From Bacillota bacterium (GTDB taxonomy: Bacteria; Bacillota; Clostridia; Acetivibrionales; DTU013): DNA of 64,000 bases. Shown one piece after another: positions 37,953-48,313 of this stretch (positions are counted from its first letter, which is position 1; each line of letters starts with the position of its first letter). Where the stretch lies: contig JAEWQC010000006.1 of NCBI GenBank assembly GCA_023399355.1, forward strand, positions 29,001 through 93,000, read 5' to 3'. Position numbers and translations under genes: made by a program. Under the pieces are notes generated by a model. The model had not been told where the DNA came from. It did not search any database and was given only the letters and a program-made list of their open reading frames with translations.

Positions 37953-39068
37953 GTGGACTTTAGTTTTGACAATGAATCTGTTGAATTGGCTGAACATACA
38001 AAGCAATTCATTATAAATGAAATCAATCCTATACTGATAAATTGCAAAACATCTTTCTCTCCAAAAGCATGGAATGCGTGTTGTGACTTTGGATTGACGG
38101 GCATTACTTTTGATGCTTCATATGGAGGATTAGGAGTTGGCCCTGTCACAGCAGTGCTTTTGGTGGAGACATTGGGAAGACATTGTAATGACAATGGGTT
38201 CGTATTTGCATTAACAAATCATGTTTTTGCTGCGGGAATCAGTATATATCTTTTTGGAAGACCGTCAATAAAGAGAAAATACATGGAAGGATTAATCAGT
38301 GGACAAGCAATAGGCGCTTATGCAATTACCGAAGAAGTATCAGGATCAGACGCATTCAATATGAAAACAACGTATAGAAAAGTTGGAAGCGAATACATAC
38401 TAAACGGATTCAAAACTTTTATAACAAACGGTCCGATTGCTTCTACATTCATTGTATTCGCAAAATCTGAAGACGAAAATAAAATATCTGCATTTATTCT
38501 TGATAAAAATAATGACAAACTTAACGTCGGCATGCCTTTGAAAAAATTAGGCCTTGCATGTGCACCAATGTCTGAGATAAAAATGAAAGACTATAATATA
38601 GGTGAAGACCATATATTAGGGAAAGAAGGAGACGGAAAGTTAATATTCAACCATGTGATCCAATGGGAAAGATGTTATAACATGGCAGCTTGTTTGGGAA
38701 TAATGAAAAAGAACCTTGAGGTATCCATTAGAAGGGTACTTGATAAAAAACTTGGTAAACATCAAAGCATAAGCAACAAGATCGCAGATATGAAAATAGC
38801 GATAGAACTCAGTGAATTATCTTTATATAAAAGTGCATGGTTATTAGAGAATAAAAAGTCATGCTATCTTGAATCTGCTATAGCCAAATATTACACAAGT
38901 CAAAACTACATACAAGCATGTTTGGATTTGCTTAATATTCACGGGGCGTATGGATATATTGAAGAAACAAAAATAGGTTCTGAAATAAATGACGCACTTG
39001 CATCCAGCATTTATTCCGGTACAAATGATATATTAAAAAACATCATAGCCAGATATTGTAATATATAA
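37953..39068 (+). CDS. acyl-CoA (acyl-ACP) dehydrogenase-like flavoprotein
   Basis: 371 aa. The acyl-CoA dehydrogenase fold is clear: AYAITEEVSGSDAFNMKT, FKTFITNGPIAS and MKKLGL-type strands, then the C-terminal helical domain with HGAYGYIEE. At the usual catalytic Glu position the motif reads IYSGTNDIL, with Ser355 in place of Glu, so the base is either elsewhere (as in isovaleryl-CoA dehydrogenase) or the chemistry differs. In zwittermicin, the homologous ZmaI oxidises a seryl-ACP-derived semialdehyde to aminomalonyl-ACP. EtfAB encoded upstream would take its electrons. Start GTG 37953 with AGGAGA 6 nt upstream. Confidence 0.88.
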   Translation: MDFSFDNESVELAEHTKQFIINEINPILINCKTSFSPKAWNACCDFGLTGITFDASYGGLGVGPVTAVLLVETLGRHCNDNGFVFALTNHVFAAGISIYLFGRPSIKRKYMEGLISGQAIGAYAITEEVSGSDAFNMKTTYRKVGSEYILNGFKTFITNGPIASTFIVFAKSEDENKISAFILDKNNDKLNVGMPLKKLGLACAPMSEIKMKDYNIGEDHILGKEGDGKLIFNHVIQWERCYNMAACLGIMKKNLEVSIRRVLDKKLGKHQSISNKIADMKIAIELSELSLYKSAWLLENKKSCYLESAIAKYYTSQNYIQACLDLLNIHGAYGYIEETKIGSEINDALASSIYSGTNDILKNIIARYCNI

Positions 39069-39081
39069 AAGAAGGGTATTT

Positions 39082-42000
39082 ATGATTTGTTACTATGATA
39101 TGTCAGAACAGCAAAAACAATTATATGTAGCACAAAATATAGCAGGAAACAACAATTTATATACGCTCTCTTTTACGATGACCTTTGAAGGTAACCTGGA
39201 TTGCCCTTGTTTATATAAATCAATACAAAAAGTATTTGATTATAATGAAATATTAAAAAGCCGGATTGTAGACTGCGGAGATGTCGCCAAACTAACAATT
39301 GATTGCGGTGATGTAAAAATTGAATATGTTGAAAATTCTTCTGCAGATATCAATGATTATATCGCATCGGAAAATATCGACTTAAAATCAGATGCACTAT
39401 ATAAAATCAAACTAATAAAAATAATGAATGATCTGCATATACTTTATTTTTCATTCCATCATATTATAATAGACGGAGACTCAATAAAACTTTTCTGCGA
39501 CTCACTTAGAAAGACTTATAATGAAGAATTAAATACAGTAAAGCAAGCAGTTAAAAACCCTCAGTTAAGTCAAAATAAAAGCTTAAGTTATTTCGATTAT
39601 ATATTCTACCAAGATATTTTTAGAAAAAGCAGCTTTTACCGTCAACAAAAAGAATATTTTCAAGATCAATTCAAAGATCAATATAATTTCCTTGACTTTC
39701 CGGGTATACAGGCTGAAATACACAATTTATATGATTCGGACTCTGAAAGTCTTTTATTTGATTTCAATACTTTTGTTGAGATGCAAAAGTATGCATTGGC
39801 AAATAAGATTCAGATAAATTCTCTATTTTTATCTGGATTAGCATTGCTGTTAAGCAGTTATTGCGACACTGACGATATTGCAATTGGTTGTATTTCAAAT
39901 GGAAGAGAGAACAATATCTTATTTAAAAATATTATTGGTTTCTTCTCCAATATAATGGCACTGCGGTTAAAGCTTGAGCCTGAAATGAATTTCAAAGACT
40001 TTATATCATATGTGAATGAAAAGATAAAAGAAGGCTTAATAAATCAGGACTATTCTTATGGTGAAATAGTGCGGGACATGAACGCATACGGAAACAGGAG
40101 CAATAAATCACTAATTCAAGTTATTTTTAACATGCAGAAATCCTATGACATAAAAAATCAATGGGACAGTATTCATAAAGTTAGTTTTAAACTTAATGAA
40201 AAAGATAAGATTAACTATGACCTGATAATAGATATAAAATATAGTAACGAAGAAGTTATTATTAAAATAGAGTATTCGAACAAAATATTTTCAAGTTCAT
40301 TAATAAAAAGGCTTGTCAAGAATTATCAATATGTCCTGGAAAACATTTTAAAGAATCTTAATTGCCCTCTTGTTGGTGTGCCATGTGTCAATACCAGTGA
40401 ACAAGAGCTTGTTTTAAAGAGCTTTAATAATACGTTTGAAGTAATAAAATATAAAAATATTTTTGATATATTCTTTGAATCTATGAATAACAATCTCGAT
40501 AAGCTGGCCATTATAGATGAGGATATGCAATTTACCTATGGTGAAATAAAAAAATACATAAACAGCTTTGTTTCTGTTTTATTAAAGAATAAGACAGAAA
40601 AAGAAATTATCGCTTTATTATTGGACCGCTCTTCTTTATATGTTATCAGCTTATTAAGTGTTTTAAGTGTCAATGCAGCCTTTGTACCCATTGATCCAAG
40701 CATACCGGAAGAAAATAAAATAAGCATTTTGAAGGACTGCTCTGTTAAAAGGATCATCACTTCAAAATCTTATAAAGATATGGCGGAAAATTTAAAAAAT
40801 GAAATAAAAGAAACCTTAATTGTATATGCGGATGATATAGATGTTCATGAAGTCGATTACAAAATGCCCATAATCGCACCTCGCGATTTAGCGTATGTAA
40901 TATTCACATCCGGTACTACAGGCACCCCAAAAGGGGCGATGATAAATCATGAGAACCTTGTAAATCTTTTTTTGCTATTTAAGAAGTTTTTTAATATCAG
41001 CAATGAAAACAGAATCATACAATTTGCCAATATCTCATTTGATGCTTCAATATGGGAAATATTTATGGCGTTATACCATGGGGCTACACTTTATATTCCT
41101 CCCAAAACCGTTATTTTAGACACACATGATTTTTGCAAGTATATCGACACATATCAAATCGATACAATGACTCTGCCCCCGGTATATGCAAGACAATTAG
41201 AAAATTATAAATTGAAATCAATAAAAAAATTAATTGTAGCCGGATCTGTTTCTTTTCATGAAGATTATATTCAATGGAAAGATAAAGTTAATTTTTATAA
41301 CGCTTATGGATTGACAGAAACTACCATATGCGTAACTGTCTATAATGGAAATGATGGAACTTGTAAAAGTTATAAAAACGAGCTCTCGGTTGGCAAACCT
41401 GCTCCTAACACTAAATTATTCATTTTGGATAAATGGAATAGAATCACGCCAATGGGAGTTACGGGGGAATTATATGTTTCAGGTAAATGTTTAAGCAATG
41501 GATATATTAACAATGAGTTTTTAACTGAAGAAAAGTTTCTTTCGAATAAATATTCTGATAACAGTAAAATGTACAGAACCGGCGATCTGGCTCTGTGGTT
41601 AGAAGATGGAAGCATTATCATTACAGGCAGAAATGATGAACAAATAAAAATAAAAGGTATACGAATTGAATTGCCGGCTATCGAGAGTGTCTATTTAAGA
41701 CATGAGAAAATTAATCAGTTTGCGGTTGTAGCATCAAAAAGAAACAACGATTACATGATAAAAGCATTCTATACTGCAGAGGACAAACTAGATGAAGAAG
41801 ATTTGAGAAATTATGGGAATCAAAAATTACCCGGATATATGATCCCTCACCAGTTTATAAGATTAGAAAAGCTACCGATTTCCAATAGCGGAAAGATAGA
41901 TAAAAAACATCTTCTAAGTGTAGATACAACTCAAAAACATCTTGATGGAAAAAACGTTGGCAACAAAATATGCGAATCGGTAACAGATAAGATTTATACC

Positions 42001-42204
42001 ATTGTATCAGGCTTGACAGAACACGACATTGATTTTGATGATAATTTTTTTGAAATGGGACTGGATTCATATTTGTTGATGTTTCTTAGAAATGAAATAC
42101 TGGAAATTTTCAATGTTGATATTCGAATCGTAGAATTATTTAAATACACAACAATAAATTCTCTAGGTGAATATTTGGCAAATCTTTTACAGATAACCGT
42201 CTGA
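39082..42204 (+). CDS. NRPS module C-A-PCP, predicted phenylalanine-specific
   Basis: 1040 aa. The condensation domain (1-430) has HHIIIDG near residue 126. The adenylation domain (about 450-925) has FTSGTTGTPKGAM, FDASIWEIFM, NAYGLTETTICVT, YRTGDLALW and the Lys in SGKIDKKHL. The PCP (about 955-1040) has Ser996 in MGLDSYLLM. The ten specificity residues align as D-A-W-T-I-A-A-I-C-K, identical to GrsA PheA, so Phe is the likely substrate. A leading C domain means Phe is probably N-acylated or joined to an upstream aminoacyl carrier; acyl groups could come from the ligases at 53838 and 59094. No epimerase or thioesterase domain follows. The PKS gene starts 20 nt downstream. Confidence 0.94.
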   Translation: MICYYDMSEQQKQLYVAQNIAGNNNLYTLSFTMTFEGNLDCPCLYKSIQKVFDYNEILKSRIVDCGDVAKLTIDCGDVKIEYVENSSADINDYIASENIDLKSDALYKIKLIKIMNDLHILYFSFHHIIIDGDSIKLFCDSLRKTYNEELNTVKQAVKNPQLSQNKSLSYFDYIFYQDIFRKSSFYRQQKEYFQDQFKDQYNFLDFPGIQAEIHNLYDSDSESLLFDFNTFVEMQKYALANKIQINSLFLSGLALLLSSYCDTDDIAIGCISNGRENNILFKNIIGFFSNIMALRLKLEPEMNFKDFISYVNEKIKEGLINQDYSYGEIVRDMNAYGNRSNKSLIQVIFNMQKSYDIKNQWDSIHKVSFKLNEKDKINYDLIIDIKYSNEEVIIKIEYSNKIFSSSLIKRLVKNYQYVLENILKNLNCPLVGVPCVNTSEQELVLKSFNNTFEVIKYKNIFDIFFESMNNNLDKLAIIDEDMQFTYGEIKKYINSFVSVLLKNKTEKEIIALLLDRSSLYVISLLSVLSVNAAFVPIDPSIPEENKISILKDCSVKRIITSKSYKDMAENLKNEIKETLIVYADDIDVHEVDYKMPIIAPRDLAYVIFTSGTTGTPKGAMINHENLVNLFLLFKKFFNISNENRIIQFANISFDASIWEIFMALYHGATLYIPPKTVILDTHDFCKYIDTYQIDTMTLPPVYARQLENYKLKSIKKLIVAGSVSFHEDYIQWKDKVNFYNAYGLTETTICVTVYNGNDGTCKSYKNELSVGKPAPNTKLFILDKWNRITPMGVTGELYVSGKCLSNGYINNEFLTEEKFLSNKYSDNSKMYRTGDLALWLEDGSIIITGRNDEQIKIKGIRIELPAIESVYLRHEKINQFAVVASKRNNDYMIKAFYTAEDKLDEEDLRNYGNQKLPGYMIPHQFIRLEKLPISNSGKIDKKHLLSVDTTQKHLDGKNVGNKICESVTDKIYTIVSGLTEHDIDFDDNFFEMGLDSYLLMFLRNEILEIFNVDIRIVELFKYTTINSLGEYLANLLQITV

Positions 42205-42223
42205 CGGATATAAGGAGTATAAT

Positions 42224-45200
42224 ATGTACTCATATAAAGATACAGATATTGCGGTAATAGGATTGGCCGGCAGATTTCCAGGTGCGGCAGATATAGGTGA
42301 GTATTGGACTAATTTAAAAAATGGCGTTGAATCCATATGCTTTTTTTCAGACGAAGAATTACTTGAAAATGGGATCTCTAAGGATTTATTACATAATGAA
42401 AATTATGTGAAAGCAAAAGGTTATTTGGAAAATACAGATTATTTTGATTCTCAATTCTTTCGTTATTCATTAAAAGAAGCCGGTTTAATGAATCCTCAGA
42501 CAAGACTCTTTCATGAATATGTATACGCAGCACTTGAAGATGCGGGATATTCAAAAAATAATCAGGATAACAAAATCGGTTTATTTGCCGGAGCCTCTTG
42601 TGATGATACATGGAGAAAACATTTAGGCCTTCAGGATAACGGGAATACAGCGTCTCAATTTAATAGTGAACTGCTGGTAAATAAAGATTTCATGTGCTCA
42701 AGCGTGGCATATAGGTTAGGACTAAAGGGACCATGTTACATAATTAATACAGCCTGCTCAACATCCTTGACTGCTGTTCATATAGCTTGTCAATCAATTT
42801 TAAACAATGAGTGTGAAATGGCGGTCGCGGGAGGCGTATCCATAACTTTTCCACAAAAGAACGGATATATTTTTGAAGAAGGAATGCTAAACTCTCCGGA
42901 TGGGCATTGTTGCTCATTTGATAAAGATTCTAAAGGAACAATAGCAGGAAATGGTGTTGGAGTAATCGTAATCAAAAAATTAAGCAAAGCAATAGAAGAT
43001 AAGGACACCATATACGCAATCATTAAGGCTTCGGCAGTAAATAATGACGGGAACAATAAGCTTAATTTTACAGCGCCTAGCTTTTTGGGTATAGAGTCTG
43101 TAGTTAGGGAAGCATATAAAAAAGCAGAGATAGATCTCAAAAACGTTAAATATATTGAAATGCATGGTACCGGCACTCCTTTGGGCGATGCGGTTGAGAT
43201 AGCAGCTTTAAAATCTGTTTTTGACGGAAAAGGCATCAATGAGTGCATCATTGGTTCAGTAAAAGCAAATATAGGTCATTTAGATGCTGCAGCAGGGATT
43301 GCCGGCTTTATAAAAACTGTTTTGGTGCTTTATTATAAGCAAATACCACCGGCAATTAACTTTAACTCACCCAATGATGAACTGATTGCAGAAAATGGGA
43401 TATTTTCCGTAAATACCAGCTTAATTGATTTAAATAAAAGAAATTCAATTTGTGCAGGAGTTAATTCATTTGGTCAAGGTGGTTCAAATGTCCATGTTGT
43501 ATTAGAAAGTTTTCATGAGAAAAGAGATGAAGAACAAGAAAACTTAACCGAAGCTCAGGTAATGCTGTTTTCTGCAAAAACAGAACAGTCTTTGCACAAC
43601 TATATTGACGCATTTTGTGAGTACATCAACAATCAAAACGGAATTAAGCTATCCGATGTTTCCTATACTTTAGCGATGACTAAAAATCATTATAAACATA
43701 GAGCTTACCTGGTTGCGAAAAAATATGATGAATTGAAAGCCAGGTACTATAATATCAAGACGGTAGAAAAACACACACGGCCTGAAGTAGTGCTTATATG
43801 TGACGGCAATAACTCAATTAACAGAGAAATGATAACCCGGCTTTACAATCAATACCCGTCATATGCCTCTTATATTGACAAGCATATGGATATTAACAGT
43901 ATATTCAATTCAATCGACATAAATGACCGTAACAAAGTTCTTGTTTTAATTGGCATAGTATCATTGATCATTGGAACAGGCATAAGAATCGACCGTTTTG
44001 TCGGTTATGGAATTGGTATTATTGCATTAATGAATTTAATTGCAAATGTGCCGGTAGATGACTTGTTGTGCAATGAATCAAATCAACATACAGAGCAAAT
44101 GATAAGATGTGACTGCCCGGTTTATGATCCGGAGGCACATGATTTTGTTGATGAAATCAATATGGACTCTATTAGAGCATGTTATCAAATGAACAAAGCC
44201 CCGGATTGTTCAAATTTGTTTGAAGACAATACTTTATTCATTCAAGTAAGTGCGGATGAATTATTTTATGCCAGCTCCAGTTTTGACAGTAGTGTTAATA
44301 GAGAAAATGAAAATAGAACATGTGCACTTGAAGCTATTATAGGTGAATTATGGGCAAATGGCAATTATATAAATTTTGAAAAGATCTTTGATCATAAAAA
44401 CTGTAGAAAAGTTCATTTGCCAACTTATTTTTTTGACAAAACAGAACAAAAAATATCCGGATCAATATATAAAGAAAAAGACAAAAATGTTAAGCCGTAT
44501 TATTATAAATTGGATTGGAAACTTGATATGGGGTTTCCTTTGGTATCAGCCGATGAACCTGATTATATTCTATTATTCGCTTACCCTCAATATGCAAATC
44601 AAGCAATTGAATATTTCCGGTCCTTCGCCAGTAAACTCATAATTGCCGAGGTCGGAGAGACTCTTTATAAGAAGAATGATAATCATTTTATTTTTAATTC
44701 AGAAGATCAATCTCATTATGATTATGTATTTCATAATATCATAAAACAAAATATTAAAATAAAATATGTAATCAATTTAATGCCATTATCATTGAAGATT
44801 AATTTTGATGAACTGATGCCTGACGGTATATTGAATTTAAACATGCTAAGACTGAGAAGCATTGTATTTGGAATTTCAAAATATGGATGCGGTACGGATA
44901 TTATTATCGGCAATGTCACTGAAAATTTGTATAATTTAAAGAACTCCGGCAAAACTGATTTCTCATTTGCCGGATTATCCGGGATACAAGAAGTCATTTC
45001 AAAAGAGTATATGAATATTACTTGTGTCAATGTTGATTTTAATAATAAAAATAAATTTGGAGAAGACATTTTTGATGGTATCTTAAAAGAAATGTGTGCT
45101 GAAAAACCTGTAAATACTGTAGTTTATGATAAAGGTTACAGGTTTGTCCCCGAAATAAATGAATTAACGAAAGATGATTCGGAACTCCGGATCACAAATG

Positions 45201-47518
45201 ATGGCGTATATATTATTCTTGGCGGCACAGGACGAATTGGAAAAACAATCGCTGACTTTATCGCACAAACAGCAAAGTGCACCATAATATTAACCGGATT
45301 GAACAGAATATCCTGCAGCGGCTTATTTGATATTAGTGATGAAAAATCGGCTGAAAAGATCGAAAAAGACTTGTATCGTGAGCTGGAAGGAATAGCTCAA
45401 AAGGGGTCTGGAATTTTACTGAGCAAAGTGAATATTTTAAGTGATGACAGCATTTCTGATTTTTTTGACAGCGTATATCAAAAATTCGGGAAAATAAACG
45501 GAATCATTAATTGTATAGGGGCCACTGGTAAACGTTATAATCAAATTATCGAAGATACAAAATCGGAAGATCTAGAGCAACAATTGAAAATTCGCGAAGA
45601 TGGCTTAATAGCATTGGATTTCATTCTTGAGAAATATGATTATGACTTTTGTATCCTATTTTCTTCGATAGCATCTATTTTAGGAGGACTGGGACAGTTT
45701 GGCTATGCCGGAGCATGTTCATTTATGGACCAATATGTCAGAACAAGAAACAATATTAAGAAAAACAAATGGGAAGTTATTAATATGGATACTTGGATCA
45801 CAGAAGCCGAGTATAATAAGGCCTGTAACTTGATTCCACATGAAGCGGCGTTTAATATGCTAAACTACATATTTCAACATAAATCCGTTGACCAATATAT
45901 TATTACATTTACTGATATCCGGAATTATTTAAATCGCAATCAGTCAATGATAGACAGGTATCAAGGGAAAACGGTGGTTGAATCAAACAAAAAAATTAGT
46001 GAAGTTGTATCTGATATATGGAAAGAGATATTCGGCAGAGAGGTTAGCTCATCCGAAAGTTTCTTTGGTATTGGCGGAGATTCGCTAAAAGCTCTTGAAA
46101 TCATATCAAGTGTACGAAATGAACTTAATGTGCGTTTAAAAATAAAAGATTTATATAGTTGTCAAACAATTGAGAACCTGGTTGGTTTAATAGAGGAAAA
46201 ATCTAATATAGGTAATGTGAAGAAAAAACCACTACCCATTTATCAACAGCAAGAATATTATGAATGTTCATTTTCGCAGAGTGAAATGTTCATTTTAAAA
46301 AATAACATATATCCCACTCGATATAATCTCACGTGTATTTTTTCTATAGATGGAACCATCAATTTAAATAGACTGAATGCAGCACTTAATAAATTGGCTA
46401 AACGGCATGAAATCTATCGGACATGTTTTGTTGTTTATAATGGTGAGTACCACCAAAAGATTGAAGAGGATATTAATCTGGAAATCAAGCATGTTTATGC
46501 AGATGACATAAACGCCACAATAGAAAGCTTTATAGCAGGTTTTGACATATCCGCCCTACCGCTCCTGAGGATGCAGCTGGTGACTGAGAAAGAAATCGGC
46601 AGGCAATATCTGCTTACAGATATGCACCATGCTATTTTCGATGATCAATCCATTCAAATGTTTTTTTCTGAATTATTATTTTTATATTCCGGAAACACGA
46701 TTGATGACAATGTAAAGCAATTTAAAGAATATTCTTGTATGCAGCATCAAGATCATCGTACTGGCGTTTTTTCGGCATATCAGGAATTTTGGCTACAAAA
46801 GCTGGGAGAATTTAAATATACAGAGCTTATTCCTGATAGAAGCATTATTACTGATTGTTATAAAAAGGTAAACCATAGCCTTGTAAATGAGGAACGGTAT
46901 GGGGCGATTGTGCAGTTTGCAGCTAAAATGGATATGTCTCTACCGTCTTTAATTCTTTCGATATGGATGCTGGTCATATCGCATTTTGCTTCGCAAACGC
47001 ATGTTTCTGCAGGACTGCGCGTAACAAACAGGTTAAGTGAATTTAAAAATACCATGGGTTGTTTTTTAGAAAAAGTTGTTCTTATGGTGGAAGTAGATAA
47101 AAAAGATAGTCTTGCAGCATATTTAAAATTATTCGAACAAGAATATAATAAGACACTTGAAAACTCGTTCTATCCTTTTTCTTTGCTGACTCAGGATTAT
47201 AAGCAGGACAAGCTTTTCAGTATTCTATTTAATTATATGATAGTCGGAAATAGCATTATTAGCAATGATGATATAACATTAATTCCATATAAATATAAAC
47301 AGAAGATGTTAAATTCAAAATATGATTTTAATTTTAGAATTTTTGATGATAAGGGCAAAGTATCATGTTCATTGAAATACAAGAGCAGTTCGTATAGCGA
47401 TGAATATATAGATAGCATGTTTGCGCTTTTTAAAAAGATTGTTGACAATGTGCTAAACAATTCAGATGTGACAATTGGGAAAATATTCGCAGATAAAGCA
47501 GGAGATAGATCTATATGA
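42224..47518 (+). CDS. hybrid PKS protein: KS - decayed AT - KR - ACP - C
   Basis: 1764 aa. The KS (5-430) is intact: Cys178 in NTACSTS, His near 314 in EMHGTGTPLGD and His near 352 in ANIGHLDAA. The next part is a shrunken AT whose nucleophile motif is GYGIG (near 594; Ser to Gly), yet the post-AT linker survives (GELWANGNYINF, VHLPTYFF near 730). The KR (about 990-1230) has GGTGRIGKTI, an active-site Ser and Tyr (FSSIAS, FGYAGACSF), but Cys where Asn is usual four residues after the Tyr. The ACP has Ser1287 in GIGGDSLKAL. A C-terminal condensation domain has HHAIFDD near 1468 instead of HHxxxDG. AAGGAG precedes the ATG. It should extend the Phe chain with an extender supplied in trans, reduce the ketone and condense the chain with an amine. 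Confidence 0.93.
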   Translation: MYSYKDTDIAVIGLAGRFPGAADIGEYWTNLKNGVESICFFSDEELLENGISKDLLHNENYVKAKGYLENTDYFDSQFFRYSLKEAGLMNPQTRLFHEYVYAALEDAGYSKNNQDNKIGLFAGASCDDTWRKHLGLQDNGNTASQFNSELLVNKDFMCSSVAYRLGLKGPCYIINTACSTSLTAVHIACQSILNNECEMAVAGGVSITFPQKNGYIFEEGMLNSPDGHCCSFDKDSKGTIAGNGVGVIVIKKLSKAIEDKDTIYAIIKASAVNNDGNNKLNFTAPSFLGIESVVREAYKKAEIDLKNVKYIEMHGTGTPLGDAVEIAALKSVFDGKGINECIIGSVKANIGHLDAAAGIAGFIKTVLVLYYKQIPPAINFNSPNDELIAENGIFSVNTSLIDLNKRNSICAGVNSFGQGGSNVHVVLESFHEKRDEEQENLTEAQVMLFSAKTEQSLHNYIDAFCEYINNQNGIKLSDVSYTLAMTKNHYKHRAYLVAKKYDELKARYYNIKTVEKHTRPEVVLICDGNNSINREMITRLYNQYPSYASYIDKHMDINSIFNSIDINDRNKVLVLIGIVSLIIGTGIRIDRFVGYGIGIIALMNLIANVPVDDLLCNESNQHTEQMIRCDCPVYDPEAHDFVDEINMDSIRACYQMNKAPDCSNLFEDNTLFIQVSADELFYASSSFDSSVNRENENRTCALEAIIGELWANGNYINFEKIFDHKNCRKVHLPTYFFDKTEQKISGSIYKEKDKNVKPYYYKLDWKLDMGFPLVSADEPDYILLFAYPQYANQAIEYFRSFASKLIIAEVGETLYKKNDNHFIFNSEDQSHYDYVFHNIIKQNIKIKYVINLMPLSLKINFDELMPDGILNLNMLRLRSIVFGISKYGCGTDIIIGNVTENLYNLKNSGKTDFSFAGLSGIQEVISKEYMNITCVNVDFNNKNKFGEDIFDGILKEMCAEKPVNTVVYDKGYRFVPEINELTKDDSELRITNDGVYIILGGTGRIGKTIADFIAQTAKCTIILTGLNRISCSGLFDISDEKSAEKIEKDLYRELEGIAQKGSGILLSKVNILSDDSISDFFDSVYQKFGKINGIINCIGATGKRYNQIIEDTKSEDLEQQLKIREDGLIALDFILEKYDYDFCILFSSIASILGGLGQFGYAGACSFMDQYVRTRNNIKKNKWEVINMDTWITEAEYNKACNLIPHEAAFNMLNYIFQHKSVDQYIITFTDIRNYLNRNQSMIDRYQGKTVVESNKKISEVVSDIWKEIFGREVSSSESFFGIGGDSLKALEIISSVRNELNVRLKIKDLYSCQTIENLVGLIEEKSNIGNVKKKPLPIYQQQEYYECSFSQSEMFILKNNIYPTRYNLTCIFSIDGTINLNRLNAALNKLAKRHEIYRTCFVVYNGEYHQKIEEDINLEIKHVYADDINATIESFIAGFDISALPLLRMQLVTEKEIGRQYLLTDMHHAIFDDQSIQMFFSELLFLYSGNTIDDNVKQFKEYSCMQHQDHRTGVFSAYQEFWLQKLGEFKYTELIPDRSIITDCYKKVNHSLVNEERYGAIVQFAAKMDMSLPSLILSIWMLVISHFASQTHVSAGLRVTNRLSEFKNTMGCFLEKVVLMVEVDKKDSLAAYLKLFEQEYNKTLENSFYPFSLLTQDYKQDKLFSILFNYMIVGNSIISNDDITLIPYKYKQKMLNSKYDFNFRIFDDKGKVSCSLKYKSSSYSDEYIDSMFALFKKIVDNVLNNSDVTIGKIFADKAGDRSI

Positions 47519-48300
47519 TTAATCAAAAATGGTTTGTTAAAAACAACAAGGCTTTGATGGGTGTTACATACTGCCCGGAAAAAATATACGCTGCAGCACT
47601 GTTATTGCCCGGTTTCGGAATGCATATGTGCGATGTTGATTACTTCATGAGCAAACTGGCCAGAAGACTATATGCTGCAGGTGTCTATGTATTAATCTTA
47701 GAGCCTTTTGGCCATGGCGACAGTTATGGTGATTTACAGGACTGTACAATATTTTCTTTAATTGAAGATATTATAGCAGGCGTTGAACATTGTAAAACAG
47801 TCAGCAATAAGATATATTGCTTTTCCAGAGGCTTGATAGCCAATTTACTTGTAAACACGGCATCGGATATTAAAGTAATTGGATTGAGCCCGGTTTGTGT
47901 CAATAAAGAATCCTTGTCTGGCTTTGATATTCCCGGGGATAGTGTTGAAATATATAGGTATATCCCGGGAGATGACTACGTCTCCTATTCTGATTTTGAC
48001 AAAGATAAATTATGCCTTATTGAAATGATCGGCGGAAGAATAAGGCATACTCATGGCCAATTTATCAATCCGGATATACTTAAGTATGTTTTAACTTGTG
48101 ATCATATGCAAATCTTGCAGCAGCATGACAATGCACAATGGATATTTTTTGAACGCGACGAGGATAAGCTATATAAAATTTATAATAAAAATGAACTTAA
48201 ATATCGGGAATTATCATCATATTTTAAAACGGCAATTTACCGTGACGCTCTATGGCAGCATTATATTATTGATGAAATAGTAAAAATGACTATTGTTTAA
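47515..48300 (+). CDS. alpha/beta hydrolase-fold protein (pair member 1)
   Basis: 261 aa. It opens with LLPGFGMHMCDVDYFMSKLARRL and EPFGHGDSYGD, the pattern of alpha/beta hydrolases seen in exosortase-linked and natural-product loci. The expected GxSxG elbow reads YCFSRGLIA, so the first Gly is missing; activity as a hydrolase is uncertain. The start overlaps the PKS stop (ATGA), so translation is coupled to the PKS. This suggests a direct role in chain release or transfer. Confidence 0.7.
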   Translation: MINQKWFVKNNKALMGVTYCPEKIYAAALLLPGFGMHMCDVDYFMSKLARRLYAAGVYVLILEPFGHGDSYGDLQDCTIFSLIEDIIAGVEHCKTVSNKIYCFSRGLIANLLVNTASDIKVIGLSPVCVNKESLSGFDIPGDSVEIYRYIPGDDYVSYSDFDKDKLCLIEMIGGRIRHTHGQFINPDILKYVLTCDHMQILQQHDNAQWIFFERDEDKLYKIYNKNELKYRELSSYFKTAIYRDALWQHYIIDEIVKMTIV

Positions 48301-48313
48301 AGAAGGTGAATTG

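Noticed and set aside
42224..47518. Methoxymalonyl- or hydroxymalonyl-specific PKS
   Set aside because: No FkbH-like glyceryl-ACP enzyme or O-methyltransferase is visible in the cluster, whereas a Ser-type A domain is.
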